From Dugong dugon (taxonomy: Eukaryota > Chordata > Mammalia > Sirenia > Dugongidae): a DNA stretch of 64,000 nucleotides. The notes beneath the pieces were generated by a model. That model searched no databases, was not told where the DNA came from, and saw only the letters and a program-made list of their open reading frames with translations. Both the position numbers and the translations under genes were made by a program. Shown piece after piece: positions 1 to 13,500 of this stretch (position 1 is the stretch's first letter; every line of letters starts with the position of its first letter). Location: positions 64,452,734 to 64,516,733 of the forward strand of contig CM057462.1 of NCBI GenBank assembly GCA_030035585.1, in the 5' to 3' direction.

Positions 1-87
1 AGGGTTTCCAAGGGGCGGCTGGAGGATTCGTACTGCCAACCTTTTGGTTAGTGGTGAAAGCTTAACCACTGCACCACCAGGGGTCTT
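1..87 (-). mobile_element. AfroSINE-type SINE, antisense, cut by the window edge
   Basis: AGGGTTTCCAAGGGGCGGCT to AACCACTGCACCACCAGGGG: the 5' half read in reverse. Confidence 0.88.
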
Positions 88-1407
88 ATTGATATGTTAG
101 GCCCATTTAAATACAGGCTCGAGAACAGGAGTAATGAGATCAAGTTAAATCTGGTGCAACAAACATATTTCAGTGATGATAAGTGATTTGTGAGGATGAA
201 TCCAGGTTTCATCCAGTAATTTCAAAGTACTTGACCCCTTAGGTTAGAGAAGAATTTGGAGAAGAGAAGACCTCTGTGTGAGGCCTTTTCTTAGCTGTTC
301 CCGTGCTAAGCAGGTGGATTGTGATTAAAGTAGATAACACCTAGACCCAAAAGTTATAAATGCATCACAGTCTTAGTTTGACATAATCAACTGTCTTTGC
401 ATTAGATGGGAGGGGAAAGGAACCGAGAACTATAATTACTATCAAATATGTAACCAAAATAGCAGAGCCATCCAAAATAGAACCCTCTCAGTAAACACAG
501 GTGTCATATTTCCCTTGATCTTTTTCCTCCCTGCTTTCTGGAAAGAGTTATTTGCTTTTCTTTGTAGCTGGATGCGCACCTATTAATGTGCCATCGCACG
601 AAAAGTAAGTTAATACAGAATGATTCCTTGGGTTCATAGTGATAAGCAAATGCTTTCTGAACCACACAGACATTAGCTCTGACTCCCAAGTATGTCCCCA
701 AATGTGTCTTCATGGATGTCCCTAATCTTGGCCAGATACTTCAACATGAAATTTATCGTGCTTTGGAGAAGCTTACTTTTCTCTTTAAATATTTGTGTAG
801 ATTGGCAAAACTGAAGAGGAACAGATAAAAGATTAGGGAATACTCATGAAAAGCAGTTATGTAGAACATGTTCTTAAGTTTTCTTTGTTACTGCATAAAT
901 GTCTATTTACGATAGCTGTTCAAAGGTTTGAGGTCTTCTTTTGGGGTCTTAGCCTTCTTCAGCTGAACGAGTACTTCTTAGTGAACTTGACTCAGGTGTC
1001 TGCTGCCAAGCTAAGTACGTTTATATTTAAATATATCAGCTAGAACTACTTACTGTTCAGTGTCTGGGTAGGAAAGAGGATTGGCAGAAAGACTGCAGCA
1101 TTATGAAAACACTGATTAGTAGTGTATTTCTTTTGAAGGGTGTCAATTTCTGCTGCTATTTCTAGCTATAGGACCACAAATTAGGTTCTGTAACTTCTTT
1201 CTAAAGAAGTTGAAATATGATTATCTCATTTGCATCTTGATTTATGATTTTATGAAATTCTCCCTGGTTTTGGCTTAACTTTGTGAGCTGTAAACGGTAT
1301 TACTATAAATTCAGGCCTTTCTATGTTGAATAAATTACAGTTGTAACAAGTAGTACCTTGGCTGTGTGTAACTTGTTCTTTTTTTTTCTTCTGAACACTT
1401 GTGTTAG
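1..1407 (+). other. MACF1 intron (3' part); no exon recognised
   Basis: I see no coding exon here. The first 87 bases are the end of an antisense AfroSINE. The remainder is AT-rich unique-looking sequence ending in a pyrimidine stretch and the acceptor gtgttag. Confidence 0.7.
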
Positions 1408-1527
1408 TATGAGCAAGCTGCTGATGCAGAACTAGCTTGGGTTGCTGAAACAAAACGGAAACTGATGGCCCTTGGTCCAATTCGCCTGGAGCAAGACCAG
1501 ACCACAGCTCAGCTGCAGGTACAAAAG
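1408..1527 (+). CDS. MACF1: MACF1 exon a (spectrin rod)
   Basis: 120 nt, phase 0 on both sides, 40 codons beginning [11 protein letters not shown]. The acceptor is gtgttag and the donor gtaagt. It starts a spectrin-repeat helix ([10 protein letters not shown]). This is the first exon recognised in the window; the previous exon lies upstream. Confidence 0.96.
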
Positions 1528-4500
1528 GTAAGTGTAACACCAGTGTGCCCAGTGTGTCCTGAGCTAGTAGAATAATCAGGAGCTTAATGTGACTAGGAGA
1601 GAGTTTCTCACTATCCCAAGTCAAGTGGAATGAGTCAATGTCATTATGATGGATAGAGATTAAATTAATGAATACTTGGGATGGGGAAGAGATTTTTTTG
1701 CTTTTTGAAAGGGGAGAAATAGGCTAATTAATTTAGAGTAGTTAGCAATTTAATAAAAAGTAGTTAGCAGTTTCATGGACAGTGTTTAGGAAGGAAGATA
1801 TTTTTGTAAGCTACTAAAAGATAGGCTTTGAAGATGTGTGGATAGGCAAAATATCAAACTTTTTAAGAATAAATGTGGCTTTAAAGCAAGGAATTTATCA
1901 TAGGCTGTGTCTAACTTTTCACCAGCACAGGCTTAGGCAGAAGTAAATTAGTGTCCTTTTACTTCTTGACTTAACTATAGTTTACTTTTTGAAGGCCTTC
2001 TCCATTGACATCATTCGACACAAAGACTCAATGGATGAACTCTTCAGTCATCGTGGTGAAATCTTTGGCACATGTGGAGAGGAACAGAAAGCTGTATTAC
2101 AGGTGAATTACATTTACTTATTTACCACATTTGTGTTCTTGTCTCGATCATGGTGAATTAGATGTACAGTTGTGAAATGATGATTTAAGAGATACTTTTC
2201 TTCCTAGGCTTTCTTATTACTGATGGGGATATTAAAGCCCACCTTGGTGTTCTGGATCTCAGACTCCTATTCCTGTGTTCACAAATGTCTGAACAGCCAT
2301 ATTACATAATGTAACAGGAATTGCTACTTATTCTTAGACCATAAGGAGTGAGCTTTGAGTAACTTTTAAGGTATTTGTGATAGGTTTTACAGAACCATAT
2401 GCAGACATTAATTCCTCCTTCAGGTTCTTCTAAAGGGTATACCCATTTCTAAATTGATTGGCCAAGAGAGAGAGTTTGTAGAATAGTTTCGTATGTTTAT
2501 TTTTTATAGAGAGTGTGGTTTACCACTATTTTCTTAGAAATCTTTATATCCGACTAAGCTACCCATCCCAAACATGAAGCATAAATGCCAGGTTTATGAA
2601 GATTTGTTTGTCAAAAGGAAAAAGACAAGTGAAACTTGATGGGTGAAGACTCCATCACAGCCCCTAAGATGTCCAGTCTAAACTGATCTGTTTTAGTAAT
2701 GCTATATCTAAATTTGTGTATCATCACTGAAAGGTTAGTTTTGCTGTGTTGTTCTTGTGTTGTTTTACTGCCTTTAAAAATATTTTCATATCTTAGGAAT
2801 TATAGAAATGATACATATGTATGATAGGAAGTTTTTTAAGAATTAGGTAAGTATAAAAAATTAAAATCACCTGTAAATCTTACTAGATAATCCATATTTT
2901 TTAACGTTTAGTGTGTATTTCTTCAGACTTTTTAATGTATATATACCTACTCTTTTTTTGTTTTTAAAAGACGAGTTCATTATAGTAATAATTCTTTGTT
3001 CTGTTTTGGCTCATAGGAAAAGACAGAGTCTCTAATACAGCAGTATGAAGCCATAAGCCTACTCAATTCAGAGCGTTATGCCCGCCTAGAGCGGGCACAG
3101 GTTTTGGTGAACCAGTTTTGGGAAACTTATGAGGAGCTCAGCCCCTGGGTTGAGGAAACTCGGGCACTAATAGCACAGTTACCTCCTCCAGCTATTGATC
3201 ATGAGCAGCTCAGGCAGCAGCAAGAGGAAATGAGGGTAAGGAGCATGCCAAGTTTTATTTTATTACAGAACTAAAAATGAGTTCCACAACTCACTCAACA
3301 GCAGTATATTTATTAGTGCCTACTGGGTGTAAGTTTTGTGTTATGAAGTTAATTCTTAATCGGTTAGAATTTCTTTGCACAATAAAAATTACATTTCTAA
3401 ATTATTTTCTTCATCCTTTAATATGAATAAATTAAAGAATAAGATTATGGAGATGTCAGGAACCTGGGTATTGAGCAGATGTCAGGATCCTGGGTATTTA
3501 GCAGAAGTAAAGACAGAACTAACCAAAAACCAAGGGAATTTAAAGTGTTTATGGGGGCAAGGGCTGTTGATAGACTGGTGTGGGGGCTCTCACTGGAGTG
3601 AGAGCCATGGAGGGGTGTCAGGAAGGCTCTGCTGCATATCTTTAAGATGAAAGGGAAAGCTGTATATTATTTCAACTAATGCTGTTACCATTAAGGGTGC
3701 TTGTTAGATGTTTATCTTATTTCCGGTTTATGGCCTGTGCTTGCTGCTATCCCCATGTTCCTATAAGCAGAAGATGTAAACCAGAAGTAGCCGGGAGAAA
3801 GGGTCAAGGAGCAGTTGGATCACCTGTTATGTTGCTATTCGTAGTGTACCTCCTTGTTGGTCGTTCTGGTGAGGGAAACATGTTAAGCCATATAAATTAC
3901 ATTATAGTATGTTGAGGTATTTATGCGTGCAGAGGAGGATGGGTTAAGCTTGTACAGGGGTGGAGGGAGAGTGAGAGAGGATGTGCCAGGAAGGTTTCCT
4001 GGGTGATGGGACATCCAAACTGACTTGTAAAAATTCGGAGAATCAGGTAGTATGTCAGAGCCCAAGACTTAGGTGTTTTTTGTTCCCCATAAATGGTGAA
4101 ATGCTGGGACTTGCTAGTTTTTAACACTTCAGTCTTTTCCTCTCAAAGTTGGTGTAAGCTCTGATCAAAGTAGCTGAACAAATAAACTGGTATAAAAATG
4201 CTCATATGTTTTGATCTGTATTTTCTTCCATAGCAACTCAGGGAATCCATTGCTGAACACAAACCTCATATTGATAAGCTACTGAAGATAGGCCCACAAC
4301 TAAAGGAGCTAAACCCTGAGGAGGGGGAAATGGTGGAAAAAAAATACCAGAAAGCAGAAAACATGTATGTCCAAATAAAAGAGGAGGTGCGCCAGCGGGC
4401 CCTGGCTCTGGACGAAGCTGTTTCCCAATCCGCTCAGGTACGTATGCATCTTAAACTCATATGACCTTCAGCTGTCCTTTAATTTAAGTAAGAGGTCATC

Positions 4501-7500
4501 TCTGTATCAGGTATGCTTCTATGTTCACGAAGGCCCTGACCAACATGCTGATGATACATTATCAATAGACTAGAAAGTATTAACCTGTCTGCATTTTTAT
4601 CCCAAGGAACATTAGTATGCTGACACTGTAAGGAGGGTAAAATGCATCTTGGCTGGTATATTATCTGTTGACAGTTTCCCTGAAAACTTTATCTTTTAGT
4701 GGGGATGATTTTGGATAAACTCATCTTGCAGAGTCAAAAGCAATGAATGTCTCAAGAAAGGTCAAGTTCCTATTGAGCCTGTTACTTTTGAGAGTTAGAA
4801 TGACACACATTAGTCTTATTCAGGAGGCCACAAGCTAGCTCCTAGTTCAGAGAGAGATGCTTGAGTGCGGAGAAGTAAGAGCCAAAGGAAAGTACAAGCC
4901 ACCAGCAGTTGAGTTTAAAGCATGTAACTACATACTTTCAACTAATGTATTACTGTTAGTGGTACTTTTGTCATGTCTGGGTATTTTTTTCCTATGTTTA
5001 GTCAATATTCTTGGTTAATATTTGTACTTACTCAAGTTTTTCCCCCCACCTTCCATCCCATCTCTCACTCACATTGTGGAATGTGTTACTTTGTGTTGTT
5101 GCTGCCTGCTCCTGTCTTCCCCACATCGTCACATTTCATTGTTGTGTTGACCGCGCCCACCATTACAGATTACAGAGGTAAGGTACCCCTCCCATTGGGA
5201 TTAGGGTTTTCTTACAAAGCAGAGAATCGAGGTCATTACCTATAAGGAAATTTCCCTTAACCCTAGTGGAATAAGTATTAATTAGTACAATTTATTATGC
5301 CAGTTTCATTTGGGGTGGAACCTAGAAATGAGGGCGTGATGGGAGTGGTTTTGTTAAGGGAATCCCACCATGTTTTCCTACAGGATACTTAAAATTAATA
5401 ATCCTTACTCTAATTAATGAGCCCAGAGTTGTTTTTTCCAGAGTTAGTTTTAGTTAACTTCTTTAGAAGACAGGCTTACTCGTTTTGCTCCCTTTTCCCC
5501 CCTCTCCACTTCAGATTATAAATGAGAATTTTTCAATTGTAGTCATGTTTTTGAAAGTACTAGAAAAGTGGGAAGCTAATTATTCATTTAAAATAAGGTT
5601 AGATTTGAGCTTCTTTAACTACCTTTCATCATGCCAACATTTTCCATTCTCACTGTTACATACAGTGGGTTGTTAAATTGCATGCCGTGATGCTTTTAAA
5701 TTCCTAGTCACATGCATATTGATTGAGCTCCCCATCATTTACACAGCTGGTAGAGAGCATCTAATTTGTTGGTCTACTCTGTTGCATGCAACTGTCATCT
5801 GAGATGTTGACACACTGACTCTCACTAGTTTCATAGTCTTGTCCCTTTCTCGTCACATTAGTTGGAATAGGAGAAATGTTGTGGCAGCACTAATGATCTG
5901 AGTTTATTTCTGGTATATTACTTAATATCTTTTTGGTTGTTAAAATAAACATTTGCATTATTTTTCTGATAGACTAGCTCTGGTGTACTATGCCCAAGCA
6001 GTTTCTGAGCCAAACCCAACACTCAGCAGCCTTCAGGGTTCTTATTCGGCGTAGCTCAGGTTATCCTAAATAGTAGTAGGTTTATGCCTTGGCCTTGTTC
6101 CCTAACATTTCCCCCAGAAGTGTGATAGAATTATTGTGATGGCTAAATGGTCCAATGTTTGTTTTAGTTCCATGATAAAATTGAGCCCATGTTGGAGACT
6201 CTGGAGAATCTTTCCTCTCGCCTGCACATGCCACCATTGATCCCTGCTGAAGTAGACAAGATCAGAGAGTGCATCAGTGACAATAAAAGTGCCACCATGG
6301 AGCTAGAAAAACTACAGCCTTCCTTTGAGGCTCTGAAACGCCGTGGAGAAGAGCTCATTGGGCGATCTCAGGGAGCTGACAAGGATCTGGCTGCAAAAGG
6401 TGCTTGATGAATCTACTTATTTTTAAAGAAAAGCAATGAAATAAATTGTAGGTTGTGGTTATCTCCAGCATCCCACCAGATGTATTTCACTGAATGTAGG
6501 GGTAGTCCCCAAGGAATAAGTATTCCAGAAAGTCATTTGGAAGTCATTTAGAATTCAGAACACATTTCCCCATTGAAACAAAGTTACAATTGGTAGTTAG
6601 ATTCCCAGACCAGGCAACAAATGTTCCTTTAACCCCCTAATGTGAGTAAACTACACTATCAATAGTGGATAGAACGTAACTACCTTTTATAATACTTTCC
6701 ATGGGAAACATACAGCAAGTTCAACACAGAACACTGGAAACAGAGTTTTTATCCTAGCTCCTTTGTAAATTAGGAGTTTTATATTTTAGGAGTATCTTTA
6801 TGTTAGATGATAACATTTCCAGATATCTGTGTAATTTCTTTATGTGGAAGACCAGCTTAAGGGAAAATTGCTAAGGTAGAAATAATATTAATAAGGCTGA
6901 GGTAGAAAACAATCCTTTAATTATAGATTTTTAGAGCTTTTCTTTAGGATAATTTCAGTTAAAATGTCAGGATTAGTGGGAATTTCTGATGAGGTTGATT
7001 TTAAGTACTTAGAGAAGCCCTATTCACATCTCTTCTTTACCACCTCAGAAATCCAGGATAAATTGGATCAAATGGTGTTCTTCTGGGAAGATATCAAAGC
7101 TCGGGCTGAAGAGCGAGAAATTAAATTCCTTGATGTCCTTGAATTAGCAGAGAAGTTCTGGTATGACATGGCAGCTCTCCTGACCACCATCAAAGACACC
7201 CAGGATATTGTCCATGACTTGGAAAGCCCAGGCATTGACCCATCCATCATCAAACAACAGGTTGAAGCTGCTGAGGTAAGAAAAAAACAAAACCCCTTGT
7301 GTTATGTGTTTGTCATCTAGAAAAGTACTTTATCCAAGTATGTTGTGTTGACTGCTTAGCCAGGCTGAGCCCCTTAAAAGGTTTGTTTTGTTTTGTAAGT
7401 TTAATAGACTTTTTTTCCACTTCAAAAAAAATACCTGCTCATTAGAAAAAAAAATTTTTTTTACTGTAGAGAAATAGAAAGTAGAAAAGAAAAATCAGTT

Positions 7501-10500
7501 CTGGACTCACCATCCAGAGATAACAGTTGTTACTTTGACAAACTTTTTTCTGTTCCTTTTGGGGGAGCCTGTTGTGGTGTTAGTACCATCTAGTTGGCTC
7601 CGGCTCGTAGTGACCTTATGTATAACAGAACACAGTGTTGCTGGTCCTGCACTATCCTCACAATCACACCTAGTTTTTACTAAATGCTTCTCTCACCTTA
7701 CCCATCTAGCGTAAGCTAAGCCTGTCCTGATATTATCTGTCTTATGTCTTACCTTTATTTCAGCCATTTTCCTAAATAGAAATTCTCCTCCTTCTCCCCA
7801 TCCCCATTATTGCCAGTCCATAAACGACTTTTTAAGACCTGACACAAAACTAGCTTTCTTCAAGATTATATAGCCTATTTAACTGTTATGATAGTATCTC
7901 AATCCTTAAATTTGTGACTTGTATTATTTTAATATCCTTGTTAATATATTCCTTTGTAGATTGTAATCTTCTTGGAGACAGGAACTATCTCTTGCCTCTT
8001 TTCAGAGGACTTGCATAGGACTGTCTCCTTGACAGATGCTTAACAAAAGGAAGGGATGCGCTCACTGTTTGAAGCTCATTACATCTTTCACACTGAGAAA
8101 AATAACCATGCAGAGTCTGAAGCTTCACTATGTGGATAGGCAGTATTTTAAGAACATTGACAAGCTTTTGTGAAATAGAGAGTTCTGCTCAACCTCTGCT
8201 ATTGATAGGGTATAAACTACATTTACAAAGTTTGGAAAGTTCTGTTCTGCTTTTGTTTTGGCTTATGTTCTGTTCATTTACATGTAGACTATTAAGGAGG
8301 AGACAGATGGTTTGCATGAGGAGCTGGAGTTTATTCGAATCCTTGGGGCAGATTTGATTTTTGCCTGTGGAGAAACTGAGAAGCCCGAGGTGAAGAAGAG
8401 CATCGATGAGGTATAGAAATGTGCATAAAAAATTCAGATGAAATGTTAGTGGACTCACACTGAAGAGTAGCATTAATTTAAGAATCTGATAGAATGTTTT
8501 CTCTCTAGATGAATAATGCTTGGGAGAACTTAAACAAAACATGGAAGGAGAGGCTAGAGAAACTTGAGGATGCCATGCAAGCTGCTGTGCAGTATCAGGA
8601 CACTCTACAGGTGAGAGACAAGGAGGTGATCACCAAGGAAATAAGGACTGCATCTTCCCTTGTGTCACTTTCTGAATTCATTACAAGAGTGGATCGCCTT
8701 TACAGGACTGCAGTGTTCTCAAACCTAAGACAGTGCTATTTCCCTATTTCTAGCCAAAGTTACCCACTTCTGTTGAGGAAAGCACTGACATATATCCGAA
8801 TTTTTACTCTTCTTGCCATTTTTATCATCATTGCATGCTTGTCATGTTTATCCTCATGGTGGCTACACAGTGAAGCTGGCCTTGCTGTGAAAGTCATTAT
8901 TTGCTAGACATTCCAAACCCAGGTTATCGTAAAGCACAGCTTGGCACATTAGCTTTAGGATGTCATCAGCTTCCTAGCTGGCAAATTGTATTCAAATTTA
9001 ATATTTCCAGATAGTAATTTATTTTGGACATTATCCCAATAATGTTGGCTCAGTTCTTGAATCTCTGTGTTACTGGAATAGAGATCAGTATACCTTAACC
9101 TCTGCCCCCACTTAAAAAAAAAAAATAACACAGTTGGTTTGACTTATCTGTGCTTATGTTAGCAGGGGATAATGCTTATCCTCTCCCAACTCTTTATGCC
9201 TACATTTTTTACTCTTTATTTGTATTTTTATTGTAGGCTATGTTTGACTGGCTAGATAACACTGTGATTAAACTCTGCACCATGCCCCCTGTCGGCACTG
9301 ACCTCAACACTGTTACAGATCAGTTAAATGAAATGAAGGTTTGTATCTGGGAATGGCTTTTGCTGCTTTTGAAGAATAGCTGCTTCTATGGGACTTTTTT
9401 AGTTTTTAAAGGCTTGGTTCAATGTTAACATTAAGTATATCTTTGATAGGAGTTCAAAGTGGAAGTTTACCAACAGCAGATTGAAATGGAGAAGCTCAAT
9501 CACCAGGGTGAACTGATGTTAAAGAAAGCAACTGATGAAACAGACAGAGACATTATACGAGAACCATTGACAGAACTCAAACACCTCTGGGAGAACCTTG
9601 GTGAGAAAATTGCCCACAGACAGGTAAGGCAAATGGTAACTTACATATATGAACTACTGTCTGCTGTTTTCTAGTTTCTTAACAAATATATTTCCTTTAT
9701 ATCTTTTTCTGAGCAGCATAAGCTAGAAGGTGCTCTGTTGGCCCTTGGCCAATTCCAACATGCCTTAGAGGAGCTAATGAGTTGGCTGATTCACACTGAA
9801 GAGTTGTTAGATGCTCAGAGACCAATAAGTGGAGACCCAAAAGTCATTGAAGTTGAGCTTGCAAAGCACCACGTAAGTATTTTAATTTTCATCTCTAAGC
9901 CTATTTGCTTGAGACCTAATGTTGCCACCAGAAGCTTTTTGATGTGTGTACCACATGGGATTAGGCTTGATGATAGTGGTAGAGACCAATTATGCTGTTT
10001 AACATTTTTTAGGTTCTCAAAAACGATGTTTTGGCCCATCAAGCCACAGTGGAAACAGTCAACAAAGCTGGCAATGAGCTTCTGGAATCTAGCGCTGGAG
10101 ATGATGCCAGCAGCTTAGGGAGCCGTTTGGAAACTATGAACCAGTGCTGGGAGTCAGTGTTACAGAAAACAGAGGAGAGGGAGCAACAGCTTCAGTCAAC
10201 ACTGCAGCAGGTGTGTGCATCATCCAAGTTAGGTGGGCGGAGCTGTGCACATAGCAGCAGTTGGAAGAAAGCCTAAGTCAGAGAGGAAAGCGATTTGGAG
10301 TACAATCCCCTATGTCTTGAGAGGACAGTCCATTCTATGCCAGGACTTGTGTGGAAAGAGCAGCTTTTCATTGGGGTTTTTTTTTTTTTTTTTTTTTTTT
10401 TGATTACTTTGTAGCCCAGTATCTTCAATTATTATTCAAAGTTAGTAAATCTTCAGTATCACAAACCTTTTTCACAAATTCAGATACTTCTTGGATCAAG

Positions 10501-13500
10501 TCAGATCCCTCCATGGTCACCAGTACCTCAGTCAACTAGTCAATTCACCAGATTATATCAGACTTCTATATTGTTATAGTGGGGTGTGAAGGATGCACTG
10601 CATTCTAATGATAAATAATAGATTGGCCCCATGCTTATCCAGCAGCAGAACACCCCTGCCTGAGTGAAGTCCAAAATTCCTCCCTCAAAATAGATTCCTC
10701 ATATGGTTGTTTAGAAAGTTTACTTTTGAAGCTGAGAATTGACTACTGATATTGCTGATATGTCTTTTCTGAAAAGGCCCAAGGTTTCCACAGTGAAATT
10801 GAAGATTTCCTCTTGGAACTGACTAAAATGGAGAGCCAGCTTTCTGCATCTAAGCCTATAGGAGGACTTCCTGAAACTGCTAGGGAACAGCTTGATACAC
10901 ATATGGTAATGGACAATTCTTCAAATTGAGCACAAGTATCCTATATTCAGTAGCTCCTTTTTTAATTCACACAAAAATAATGTATATGGAAATCTACAAA
11001 GTCCTGTATTTTTACTGATAATTTGTGCACAACCTTAGGGATTGTTGCTTATTCAGGGCTTTTAATACTTTGCCATAGGCAGCAGTAGTCCCAAGGAAGG
11101 GTCAAATGAAAATTGGTGAGCCAGTAAATTTTGAGTTGATCAGTTGGGTTGGGCACAGTGACATTGACTTGAAGGTGAGAGCATCAAGATGACAAATATG
11201 TAACGCAGATGTGGTTGCATTTTTAAAAGGACTCCTTAGTGTGAGCTTTGGTAAATCCAATAGATAATGACAGTATTTCAAGAAAATATGCTGAGAACAA
11301 AAAGCAACATAATTTCAAGGCAAATCCTTTATGAAAAGGGTAAATAAAACATTGGAGTCTGTTTTTGTGATCTCTAATCCTAAAGAAAAAGGTTTTTTTT
11401 TTTCCTATTTACTCGGTGACAGAATTATTTTAATTTTAAACAACAGTGGGTTTCATTCCACGATAACTTAGCAGTTGAACTGAATCCAAAAGAAAGGCTT
11501 TTGATCTAAATGAGACCTTCTGGGCTTATCCAGGCTGTGCTACTAAATCTGTGTATGGGTATCTTCCAGAGAATTAAGACCCCAAAGACATTTGTGTTTT
11601 TGATATCTTTGCTGCCTTTTCTTGTAGGAACTCTATTCCCAACTGAAAGCCAAGGAAGAGACTTATAACCAGCTGCTTGACAAGGGCAGGCTCATGCTTC
11701 TAAGCCGTGATGATTCGGGGTCTGGGTCAAAGACAGAACAGAGTATAGCACTCTTGGAACAGAAGTGGCATGTGGTCAGCAGCAAGATGGAAGAAAGAAA
11801 GGTATTGTTATAAAATACAGTGTGTGATTACTGTGTTTGAGTAGTTTGCTTGATGATTGCATGTAAATTACCATCTTGTTTCTGTGAAGATTTTTGTAGA
11901 ACTGATAGTCTCTGAAATGGCTTCATACTAATCAAGCTATCTTCTTTGCTGTTAAATTTCTATTTTCCATCTGTGTCAGGTTACATCGATAGCACTAGCA
12001 GGGCTTCAAACCAGTTCAGTCAGATTTGAACGCCTGCCGAGAATTGGCATGTCTAACAAGGTCTCTGCTGAGAATTTGTATTTCTAACAAGTTCCCAGGA
12101 AGTTATATATAAGAGTCACCTGGGGACCTTGTTAAACTGTAGATTCTGATTCAGTATATCTGGGGTAGAAATGCCAGTTCTCGTCAGGGGTTCGAACTGG
12201 CATGAACTAGTTGGAAGTCCTGGGTACTAGTTTCTGCCAGTCTTTCATATTCATTCCTTTTCTGCACTGGTCAGTTAAGACTTTACTGCCTGTCACTACT
12301 CAATGACGACTTTAAAAACAAGGTTTTGTTTTTAGTTGGTGACTTGGGCTTAGGAAGGTGGGCAGGGCATGCAGGGAGTTAGACTAATGTCTCACAGGAG
12401 TTTGGTTTCCAGTGTAAGTGTAGTATGTGAGGAAGTTTACTAAAATCGGGAGAGAAGTATTTGATGTGGCCTCTCCTCCCTCTTTCTCATAAAACAAATT
12501 CTCTTCAAAAAGAGGATCAAGGCATTTGTCTAAATGGATTGTTTCTTTATGAGTGTAGACTTTCCCTTTATTCTGTGCTAGTCAGATCAAATGTGAAATA
12601 CATGTTCAAATCTATTGGCCACATCCATTCAATAAGTAGTTACTGAGCATGTCTGTAGCGGGCATTGTCCTAGGTGTATGGTGGAAACAATAAAGGCGTA
12701 GACCCTGCCTTCATAGAATTTAATGGGCAGAAGGCTGTAAAACAGTCACACATATAAAGGAACATTTTTGAGAGCAGCATTAGTTTCCTAAATGCTTCTA
12801 GCATGGGGTCTGATAATTTTGTTACGTGAAGTATGGCTGGAGGAGCTGAGTATATGGCTTTATTCCAATTCTTGAACAGTCTGTCATCTCGAGTTCCTGC
12901 AGAAGGCAGAACTAAGATGATTAAAGAAACAGGCAGATTCTGGCCCATAATCAGGAATTTTCTAGAGTGTTATCCCAGCAGTGGAGTGGGTTCCCTCAAG
13001 AGATCATCAGTGGAGCTGGTCCAGCAAAGGCTGGCTGTCAAGCGTAATTTTTGATTTTGCGGGAGCATTACATATCAAGATAACTAAAATTATTTATTAA
13101 ATGTGTATGATGCTCTGTTAAAGAATATATAGGTAAAGACAATGTGGAAAGAATGCCTACCATCTAGAAACTTGCAAGTATATTGATAGATTTGATTTTG
13201 CTACTTGATTTGTTTAGATTGAGTCTGTACATTTTATAACATTCATTGTAGTATTTTCTCAGGTTTCAAAAGTAGCCTGAAGGCACAAAGAAGAAAATTA
13301 AAATCATGTGGAAATCAGTCAACTAGAATTAACACTAGTGTACATCTTTGTTTTGTTTTTTCTGTGACTATATTTAGATATATTCATTTTTAACAATCTG
13401 TCATTATTCTGCTTTGCCTGCCTGTTAGATGGGACAGAAGCAGAAGTCATCACCAAGCTGTAGAGGTCTCTGAGGATGGAGCTTCTGAACTGTGTGGGAT

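Noticed and set aside
1250-1624. 124-codon antisense frame across the first MACF1 exon
   Set aside because: Shadow of the real + strand exon.
8611-8907. Continuation of the exon at 8509 as a longer coding region
   Set aside because: The frame stays open past the donor but leaves the spectrin pattern at once, and the gtgaga donor joins correctly to 9237.
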